A stretch of 64,000 nucleotides of DNA from Verpa conica (Eukaryota; Ascomycota; Pezizomycetes; Pezizales; Morchellaceae): positions 1,116,001 to 1,180,000 of the forward strand of contig JAUFSD010000011.1 in NCBI GenBank assembly GCA_033030425.1, in the 5' to 3' direction. The translations under genes and the position numbers were made by a program. A model generated the notes under the pieces. It saw only the letters and a program-made list of their open reading frames with translations. It was not told the origin of the DNA and did no database searches. Shown piece after piece: positions 55,701-64,000 of this stretch. Position 1 is the stretch's first letter; each line of letters starts with the position of its first letter.

Positions 55701-57604
55701 ACCTGATATGCATGCGGTAATCCAGTTTGTGAGGGAGAAAGGGAGGGAGGAAGAATCCTGCAGACGCTGGGAGAGAGCTGGAAGACTATACGTGGGTGGA
55801 TTGGGGGCATGCGAGGGGTTCAAGCAGATGGCGGCTACGTACCAGGCGACTTGCGCCTTAACCGAGTTTATCCGGCGGTTGACTATTGATATTGAGGTGA
55901 CGGAAGGGTGCCGTACACCAGACTCGGAGTTACCTGAAGGGTATAACCTCTTTGGAATCTGCGTACTGAGATCTACTATTAAGGAAACTAACGCTGTTTG
56001 ACTTTAGTCAAAATCAAATAAAAAAACTAACCGATCTTAAGAAGAAGATCGTAGAAGAGTTAAAAGACCATGCGGATACAGATTTACTGAAAGAGCTCGC
56101 CAATATCTACCGTACACAAAAGCGGGTTGAAGGCGTTAGTGAGTGGAAGTCTCGGGCAGAAAGCCTGAAAGAGGTTATTCTCTCAAAGCCAAAGCGAATG
56201 GCACCCCACTACTGGACCAAGCTGCATAATCATGTCTCGGTTTCAGATGAGAAGGAGATGTTGGAACTACTGGAAAATGGAGTTTCAAACCCTAACTCAC
56301 AAGACTTTGCAGGGCTTACCCCACTACATTACGCCACAAAACAATCTATTGCGGTTAAGCTACTCTCCAAGGGCGCGTCTGTGGCTAGCAGAGGATACGA
56401 TGGGTTTACACCACTCCACAGTGCAGCCAGAAGAGGGTACCTAGCAGTCGTAAAGGTACTGGTAGGGCACGGAGCTGATTTGAACGCACGAGACACCGAT
56501 AAGAGAACACCATTACACTGGGCTGCACAGGAAGGCCAAAGCAAGGTCATGAAATACCTATTGGAAAAGGGTGCGGACCCTCAGCTCAGGACCGAGCACG
56601 GCAGACGACCTTTGCACATGGCAGCATCTGGCGGTCACCAGGAAGCTGCCAAAGTACTCCTCGAGACCGAAGGGGTTGATGCCAACCTGCAAGATATGGA
56701 TGGACGGACTGCTCTCCATTTGGCGGCTATTGCAAGGCATGACATGCTAGTTCATACTATAGCGGATACAAAGCATGGCTCTTGGGCTCAAGACCGATTC
56801 GGATGGACAGCAATTCACTTGGCAGCGTTTATGGGCCACAGCGATGTTGTTACTGCATTCCTTACCCCAACACCCACCGGAAGCGACGAGAACCCCGAAG
56901 AGCTACCAAAAGAGGAGGTACAACAACGGCTAGGTCTCACGGACCGCAATAAGGCAAGTACGCTTCATATGGCTGTTAAGTGGGGAAAGAAGTCGGTGGT
57001 TGAAGTTCTTTTGGGTGCGGGTGCCGACAAAGAGGCGATGGATAGCGATGGGGATACGCCATTGATGTACGCCGCCTACTATCGGAAACCAAAAATATTA
57101 GAGTACCTCCTTGACATGGGATGCGAGATCAAATCACCGAATTATAAAGGCCAAACAGCACTACACTATGCCGCTTATGGAGAGTCAAAGGGCTCTCCAG
57201 AGGCAGTCAAAATTTTGCTGGAACGAAATGCAGATGTTGACCCAAAGGATCTGGATGGGTTTACACCACTTCTCTGGGCCGCTATGCGCAACAACTCCAC
57301 GGTGGTTGGGATGTTGCTTGGTCAAGGGGCAGACAAACACGTAAAAGACTCGAAAGGACGTACAGCTATACATTTGGCAGTAGAGTTCGAGCGGGAAGAG
57401 GTAATAAACGAGTTGCTTAAACAAGGGGCGGATGTAGACGCGAAAGATTATAATGGTAGCACAGCACTTCATACAGCAACTCGGCAAGGACAGCTCCCTA
57501 TAACGATAGCCCTACTTAATTCCAAAGCAAATATCCACGCAAAGGACTCGGAAGGACGAACAGCGCTACACCTGGCAGCAGAATTTGGGTGGGAAGTGGG
57601 GTAA
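52793..57604 (+). CDS. Large multi-pass membrane protein with ankyrin array
   Basis: My model has four exons: 52793-53345, 53410-53460, 53513-55962 and 56042-57604, with introns of 64, 52 and 79 bp ending in CTAAC-type branch sites. It gives 1,538 residues. Hydrophobic segments lie at about 49-67, 296-315, 340-357, 423-443 and 448-465. A region rich in Ser, Thr, Pro and Glu spans about 740-830. About 13 ankyrin units fill 1080-1538 (TPLHYATKQ, TPLHSAARRG, TALHLAAIA and so on). The N-terminal segment (PFPDSDPGDEFSNNLISDLG) resembles uncharacterised ankyrin proteins of other ascomycetes, from memory. Function is unknown; a membrane-anchored scaffold or sensor is speculation. The third intron's donor is the least certain boundary. 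The frame ends early through a probable frameshift near 57598. Confidence 0.75.
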
Positions 57605-57927
57605 AAGAATTGATTGACCGAGGGGCGGATATCCAAGCAAAAGACAATAATGGCAACACACCTCTTCATGCAGCTGTTCGGAAAAAAGAGCTCCCCATAA
57701 TAAAAGATCTACTGAGTAGGAAGGGGTTGGATATTAATGCAGAGGACGGGTGCGGTATTTTTGCGCTAGATATAGCTGTTCTTAGAGGGTATAAGGAGAT
57801 AATAAGTACGTTGCTAGAGGCTGGGGCGGGTATTCGTGAGCGAGTTGGGGATAAGGCAGGTACCATGGAGTTGGTTGATAACGACGAAACACTAGCGATA
57901 TTGGAGGGGAGAACCACAAGCAGTTAA
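57589..57927 (+). pseudogene. Frameshifted C-terminal ankyrin tail of the preceding gene
   Basis: This 112-residue frame continues the ankyrin array (VKELIDRGADIQAKDN, TPLHAAVRKKELP, LDIAVLRGYKEI) in a different frame, overlapping the stop of the main ORF. The join falls at GAAGTGGGGTAAAAG (about 57592-57606), where loss of one base relative to a standard ankyrin unit would explain the shift. It ends with a normal-looking C-terminus and stop. It could be a real mutation, a sequencing error in the G run, or an allele with a shortened protein. Confidence 0.7.
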
Positions 57928-59619
57928 TTTCACGCCATCGGTGTCTCATGTATTAGTTTAGGTATATTTCCTTTGGTGTTCTCTCTTTTAGTTTCCCTTT
58001 TTCTTTCAGTTATGTTGTTCTCCATACGTGTCAAACCAGTATTATGTCTCGATTTCTATTTCAAACTATATCATGTACCTGTGAAAAAAGTGGTTTGGCA
58101 CCAGGGAGCAACCAAATCGACATTAAAAAGTCTGCGATAGAGTAGTACTTTCTAAGTTCTAGATGTTTATAATCATATATATAGCTACTCAGTAAAGTGG
58201 TCTCCGGTGATCAAACTTCTATAATGATCTGTAGGACTTGGTTGTAGCAAGACACCTTACTACGTGAGGATTATGTAAGAACTACGCCATAAGGGTGCCA
58301 TGCTCCCCCACAATAATATACATTCCTCGGCCCTATCCTCATCCGCCTGATTACAAGTCTTGGGGACCGGCTTTTGAGGCTTACTCAGGGATATAGTTTA
58401 GCCTGAGAGAGTGGTTGCGTTCCTAATTATTAGTACTGGTATAAAGATGACTCTCCATCCCACGCGATGAGGCTCAATTCTTCCTCGGGTTGCTGATATG
58501 AGGTGGGGTGAGGCTCTGCGGGTACCTGCCTCGCTAAGCGAGCTACGGGTGTGAGCTGAGGCTCTGTTGGTGTAACCAGCTTGTGCATAGGACCATGCCT
58601 ATTTGTCTTGGATCTCCAGGTACCCCCAATCACTACCCATTACATCCTGAACTTTGCAGGCAAACGCATCTTCAACGCGCCTAAGTGTTACAGAGTACCA
58701 TCCTAGCCAAATATTTAACGTGGTTCATCGACGAATATTCCTGAATGAGTGGTCGACCTATCAACTCCATTGTATTCCGGGCGCATGTCTTAGCAGTTCC
58801 TCTATGATAAAACTACAAAACGCAATAGCCGCTAAGAGCTCAGCGAGCGCCTATCAAAATGCGTATAGCCAGATATGAAAAATGCATAATCTTCCACCCT
58901 GAAGCCCAAGCTTTGAACCAGAGAGGAACTAAGCATATATTATAATGCGAAATAAGAGGAGGAGGCTGGTTGCACTCCATTAGCGGATATGATAAAGCAA
59001 GCGGGCATGGAAAGACAGGTCAAACTACAAATTTTAGTTGATAGATTATGTCCACGGTTCAGCTAGACTAGTGCTTAACTCATGAGCAACCTTTTGCTAT
59101 ACTGCATGGGGTATTATTACACCAAGTGAACACGATAGTGCCGTATAAAGCTATGTTAATCACATAATAGTAACGAAATCTGGCCATCAGCACCAGTTAA
59201 CCTACGAATTTTAATCAACCTAGAGACACCGAATTCTTCCGATCATTTCATACCCCGGCCAAATAGGTACAAGAAATACCTCCGCTACTGACTCTAAGCA
59301 ACAGAACCCTGGCTATTCACTCGGTAGAGCACTCGATACTAAAATATTGAATTCTAAGACACGCAATGTCTTCAGAGCGCGCCCCAGCCCTCGGAAGGAA
59401 GAAAATTACTACGTTTCCTCCAAAATCTCAACACAAGTTCTAATAACATTTCGATAGTCAGAACGTGGTCAAAATCGTCAGACCTAGGTACTTAAGCTAT
59501 GCTTTGTGTCAACTAAGAATTTATCAAAATTATGACGTTTAGCCAAACATCCTGTCGTCAATTAGTGGTATGTACCCTAGAATACCGTATAAGGCAACTA
59601 TCTCCAGCACGTACAAAAT

Positions 59620-59757
59620 CGAGTGATATCGAGTGATCATATCGAGTGATAGATAATGATTTTAGCGAGTGCTAGCTGGTGAATTAACGAGTGCTAGAGT
59701 ATGATGCTATCGAGTGATAGAATGTGATGCTATCGAGTGACATCCGGTGAGTATTAA
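59620..59757. repeat. 23-bp degenerate minisatellite, CGAGTG core
   Basis: CGAGTG words start at 59620, 59630, 59643, 59666, 59688, 59711 and 59734. The last five are spaced 22-23 bp apart, and the first two steps (10+13) also sum to 23. A typical unit is CGAGTGATAG followed by a TGATG-like half and TAT. Confidence 0.75.
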
Positions 59758-62700
59758 AGTGCCTAGACAACCTTTTAATCATGGCAGCATATATTCTCAA
59801 ACCCTCAAACCTTCACCGGACTTCATCCCCGTGTCAAATAGGGTGATGAAAGTTGAATAAACACCTTTATCGCATAGCAGAGTTTTAGTATTGTGCCACG
59901 CGCAGCAGGTGGGATATACATGACCATTCTCATAAGCGACGAATACCTAGGATGACGTGACAGAAACCAGTCATCTTGAATATATTCTATATTCATTTGT
60001 ATTCTATATCTTTCCATGTGGAGTTATATATCAAGTTATGCGGCTCCCTAGGTAGCAGCTGGTTGTATCGTGGGCGGATGAGACCTGCGCTAGTACCTTT
60101 AAGGATACCGAGTGATCTCATATGACCGCACAACCTTACCTTGCCTTGCGTATTCTGTGAAGGCCCAGTGACACATTGACGCATCACCCATATATTCATC
60201 CACTGTGTCAGATCCCATCTGCGTTTCAGAAGCTATGTCTAGAAACGTATCTAGTGCATACAAAGCCAGTAGGGGGAAACATGTGTAAGATACATGTACC
60301 GAGAATACCTCTAAGCACCATTTATGTGAGTAGAGATGTAAATCAAATACTAAAGATTTATGTCATGACTCTTGAAAAAATTGACAAGAAGAATTCTAAT
60401 AATGTTATAGCGTATTTTTAAACGATTCGGTTCTCGAAAATCTTACTGTCTACTCTATACTGGAGAACAGAGTCTCAATACCGTTTGGGCAAGAGAGTTG
60501 GCGAAATACCGCTATTATTCCATCATTTAAACGGCACTTGAAACGTACCCTGGAGGAATATATACACCAGGGTTTCCAAGCCAATATATTTTCCCGGGTT
60601 ATTGCGTTTCCTTTATACAGCTCCTAATCCAATACTTAGCAACAGGACCGAATCTGTATCGATGAACCAATCGGTGCTATTGTAGGGCTCAGATATTAAA
60701 AATGGTCTCGATTTTCGGGTTAACCGGCCTAGAATTTGGTCGAATAATCGATGCTGTTGTATTTATGGATTATTTACCGGAGAAGGAGCACACTCATGGA
60801 AGTAGTTGGAGGACTCTATTGGTTTTCCAGTGCTTATTCATATCAAACTTGTCTAAGTGAATCGATGGATATTGGGTATGAGGAACTTGCCCTTCATAGA
60901 TGTTACCGGTCGCTTTTGTTTGAAATGATCTCTTGACTGTAGATGTTAAACTCTACTATTTCCGTATTGTATTCTCGTGCTCTCTATAGTCTCACCGGAA
61001 GTCAGCAACGGTGTCTAGAACATCTACGAAATTCGACAGCATGGTAAATAATGTCATTCAGCCGGGACAAATATTTATACTCAGGACCTCTTTAGTAAAG
61101 AACGGCATTCATACGAAAGAAAGGCTAGCTCACAAGGCCCACTGAGAGCGATACATTTATCTTCACCCACAAAATTGTAGATTTCCGGGATAACTAATAA
61201 ATCAGTAAAATAAGAACTAGCAAGAGCAGGAATCTAGGGTGAAATAAGGTAACTATAGCCGGTAATCCTACACTCAAACAGAAGATGCAGGATTTCAGCT
61301 TGGTATCGGTACCGGTGAAGTCGTAAAGGTCAGATGAGAGACGGTACAAGAAAGCCCTAGATACTAGTGTTAATCAATGCCTTAGTTTTCTATCAATCAG
61401 CCGGTTAACCTCGCTTATTGCTAATCATTGAAGGTTATGAAGATTAATGTGATATATACGACTGAAATTAACAGTGTCTTTCATTAATAAATGTGAGATA
61501 GAGAATGACCTATAAGGGCTAGCCTCACTAGGATAATATTATTGACTACACTATATGATTTCGTAGTGCCAGAGGCCCTGACTAGAAGCACTTAGATAAA
61601 ATACTACACGCTGATATCCCAAAAATATTCACCGCCCTTTGAATTGTGTCACGAGTTCAACGTTTAATGTGTTATATTTGATTTATCTCATCCGCTGCGT
61701 TATAGCCCCCGAACCCTAATCAAGCGAGTTCTACCCTTATGCTGACTATAGGAGATTGATAACTGCAATAGTATACAAGACTCCGTCTTCGCAAATGACA
61801 TTATAGCCCCTTTGCCTTATGCATTATCATACCTCATAGCTGAACCAAGTACCTTCCATTACGCAATAGCCAGTAATGTTTTCTAACTCCATGTGTCGAA
61901 CACTACCGGTTTCATACTACAGCACAGTCACCCTATAAGGATTCGGGCTATAAGAACATTCGCCTTGTAATAGGTGCTTAAAATCGGGCATGGGTTGTTT
62001 TATAGGCATTAGTACTCCTATATAAATGTATTCTCTATGTTCATATTCTTATATAGTGACTGCGCTATAGTAATATATAGAACTTTATGATAAGGATATA
62101 CGGAGTGTGACTTTAACAGTCAGCAAGCTGATACTCATGCATAATAGTGGCTATAGTTACCTTCTTTTCTCCGGATATCCACTCTAAACTCATGCCTTTT
62201 AAGCTCAAGTAAGAGTAATACCTTGAATACTCTAACGTTCCGGCTAACCAACAGCACCGATATAGGTGGTAATTTTCTCAGGTCCGGCAAGTGCCCACAA
62301 ATCAGCGTATCCGTCACCTTTACCCTATGGCTTTTGACACACCCAACGCTGGACCGAATGTTATCCTCCTTTAAAAACGCTCCTTGATAGCTTTTGAGCC
62401 AGAGATTCCCGCTACTTTGTATAACAAAGCTTTTATATGACTTGGTAAAGTCGCTGTTAAATCGAGGTCCTGTGATTAACTCCATAACGCACCCTCTTTC
62501 TGAGAGTCCCTCCCGGCAATGTGCTACTCCATCAAAGTAACTCTGACAAGTCTCCTAGTTCTGCCAAGGGCTCGACTGCCATTGTTTAAATCAATCAAGA
62601 ATGACTTCAGTACCTTGAATGTTGAAGTATGGTTTCGCATAATGTCTCGGCTGGGCTCACCCCTAGGCTATTTTACCCACCCCCCCGCCCACCTTCAACA

Positions 62701-62792
62701 TCCTCTGCTACCAGTGACCTACTCTCGGGCTCTGTGATGATAGCGGCATAATCAAATAACAAGCCTCTTCCAGGAATTAGCCGGGGAGGGGG

Positions 62793-63113
62793 TTACTGGT
62801 AGATGTATGATTGTCCGTCCATGGTATAAGGATACCTGCCGTGGTAGCCAAGATACTGGTAATAGAAGCGGTCAGTTTGTTGTGGAGTACTTCCGATGTT
62901 TTGAAGGAGGGCTAGTTGGAAAGACTGGTTTTGTGCTTGGTGGATACATGCCGCTGGCTGAGGGGCTACCGACGGTTCGGGGGTGCCGATATTTGTATTG
63001 GAGTAGGGTGGGTAAGACGGAATGTTGCTCTCGGCGGAGATGGTATTAGCAAAGAGTGGGATGTGACTTCGGTGTTTGTGCGTAATGTAGAATCTGCTCA
63101 ATAAGCGGTGCAC
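62793..63113 (-). CDS. Possible terminal exon fragment, Gln/Tyr-rich
   Basis: This 106-residue minus-strand frame has protein-like, low-complexity composition toward its end (many Gln, Tyr and Pro; PSYPPYSN, QNQSFQLALLQN, YYQYLGYHGRYPYT). A plausible splice acceptor with a CTAAT branch lies near 63040, so it could be a last exon. I recognise no domain and see no upstream exons. It may be a pseudogene remnant or chance. Confidence 0.25.
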   Translation of the reverse strand: MHRLLSRFYITHKHRSHIPLFANTISAESNIPSYPPYSNTNIGTPEPSVAPQPAACIHQAQNQSFQLALLQNIGSTPQQTDRFYYQYLGYHGRYPYTMDGQSYIYQ

Positions 63114-63231
63114 TATAGTGACGTCAGTGATCAGTTGGAGGGGACTAGATGTTTCTTCAGGTTACCTCATGAGCGTGGAACCAACCTACATTTATCCGCA
63201 GTCTAGAACATGATGGTCATCAACCCACTGC

Positions 63232-63284
63232 GGGGATGGGGATGGGGGATGGGGGATGGGGGATGGGGGATGGGGGCGGGGGGG
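63232..63284. repeat. GGGGGAT microsatellite
   Basis: About six GGGGAT/GGGGGAT units end in a longer G run. The tract could fold into G-quadruplexes on the plus strand. Confidence 0.8.
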
Positions 63285-63457
63285 CATATCTGCTGTAGTG
63301 AGATGTGTATGTCTGGTGTTTCTCGCCTTGTCGTACACATATATTATCGCACGGCCGGGCAACCCCAGGTTTTCTATCGTCCATGCACCCCAGATATCGG
63401 CTAGGTGGATAGGGACCAGTTTTGAGATAGTAATCACTACCGCCACCTACGTAATTA

Positions 63458-63482
63458 CGGGGGCACGTAGCTACAAAAGTCC
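63458..63482. mobile_element. Orphan terminal repeat related to MITE A
   Basis: CGGGGGCACGTAGCTACAAA and the following AGTCC match the MITE A end at 23 of 25 positions and are preceded by TA. The similarity stops there. The opposite end, if present, lies beyond the right edge. Confidence 0.5.
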
Positions 63483-63748
63483 GGAAGTGACATTGGCGGT
63501 TCGGTGGTATTGGTGGTATTGGTAGACTACTCTAAAAGAAAGAATGTAAAAAAATAATTTTGCTTTGCTAAGGAAGATGTGGAATGCATTCTTCAGGTAA
63601 TAATAAAGATATTCTCTGTAGGGTTCATACATTTTCCTCCTGTTATGGTGGAGTTGAGATATAGGTACATGTATAGGCACATGTATAGGTAGTTCCCATC
63701 GTGAGAATTCACTTCCTCACCCACGCTCCTCTCAGTTCACCACCCACG

Positions 63749-63831
63749 CCCTCCTACAGTTTCGCACCCCTCCCCTCCTACAGCTTTGCTTCCCCTACGG
63801 CTTCGCCTCCTTTACAGCTTCGCGTAACCTC
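63749..63831. repeat. C/T-rich minisatellite, ~20-bp units
   Basis: There are four diverged units, each carrying a TACAG/TACGG-type word followed by YTTYGC and a C/T-rich stretch. Confidence 0.55.
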
Positions 63832-64000
63832 CATCGGAACTTTTGCGCAATGTTACGCGAAACTTTAAAATCCTTGACATGCCTGAAGCTTTTACCTACT
63901 TTGACATGCAGCGCATGATAGCAGCACAGTGTTATTGGTGCCTTATTGGCTGCCATAAAATATTTTTCATTTTGGGGTTTCTGTTTTGAGTTTTTATTTG

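Larger units (their letters stand above)
57928..64000. other. 6-kb gene-free right flank
   Basis: Apart from one possible gene fragment (62793-63113), I see no gene. It holds a 23-bp minisatellite (59620), a G-rich microsatellite (63232), an orphan TIR end (63458) and a C/T-rich minisatellite near the window end. Confidence 0.5.

Noticed and set aside
58430..58633. 67-residue minus-strand frame with Pro/Glu-rich end
   Set aside because: Composition is mildly protein-like, but there is no start context, domain or neighbouring exon. I could not separate it from chance.
62135..62485. 116-residue minus-strand frame
   Set aside because: Open but with no recognisable motif, and surrounded by sequence with no coding signal. 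The length alone is not convincing.
63232..63284. Chromosome end or telomere
   Set aside because: The GGGGGAT units differ from TTAGGG and sequence continues normally beyond. It is a microsatellite.
1..64000. CRISPR arrays, bacterial operons or rRNA genes
   Set aside because: The arrays seen are degenerate minisatellites without unique spacers. The genes have fungal introns, and no rRNA-like conserved blocks were found.

Overview
This window is from a filamentous ascomycete fungus. The genes have short introns (51-79 bp) with GT..AG ends and CTAAC or CTRAY branch sites. The gene content is fungal: secreted GH7 and GH5 enzymes, F-box/ankyrin proteins, a PsiD-like decarboxylase, a Tad1-like LINE, Copia and chromodomain Gypsy retroelements. 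The telomere-type unit TTAGGG recurs between genes. Long gene-free spacers full of transposons would fit a repeat-rich Pezizomycete, but that placement is a weak inference.

Layout. At 0.9-4.4 kb lie three related F-box/ankyrin genes (one +, two -). At 5.3-6.7 kb on the minus strand is a four-exon secreted GH5 glucanase-type gene. At 6.8-14.2 kb I see no gene. At 14.2-15.6 kb (-) is a pyruvoyl-dependent decarboxylase of the phosphatidylserine decarboxylase/PsiD-like family. The spacer at 15.6-27.2 kb holds three copies of one small TA-flanked MITE family.

At 27.2-37.8 kb is a three-level nest. A LINE (12-bp target duplication, poly-A tail) is split in ORF1 by a Copia element (duplication ATAGG), which is itself split between its pre-integrase and integrase domains by a solo Gypsy-family LTR (duplication CTCGT). 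At 39.1-40.5 kb is a two-exon GH7 cellobiohydrolase. At 42.8-50.8 kb is a second nest. A ~0.6-kb TIR element was hit by a full-length chromodomain Gypsy (duplication TAGAT) and by a second solo LTR of the same family (duplication AGCCA). The Gypsy integrase was in turn split by a 1,255-bp TG..CA solo-LTR-like insert (duplication GGTAC). Another 0.6-kb TIR element lies at 51.2-51.8 kb. At 52.8-57.9 kb is a large four-exon gene for a protein with about five membrane segments and a C-terminal ankyrin array, frameshifted near its end. The last 6 kb are essentially gene-free, with minisatellites and possibly one gene fragment.

How the parts relate. GH5 and GH7 are both secreted polysaccharide hydrolases and fit a plant-litter-degrading or biotrophic lifestyle, but they are 33 kb apart and are not a cluster. 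The F-box/ankyrin genes look like a local expansion of ubiquitin-ligase adaptors. The main novelty candidates are the large membrane/ankyrin gene, the PsiD-like enzyme, the unusual Gypsy LTR ends, and ten exact GGGTTAGGG dimers confined to the spacers.
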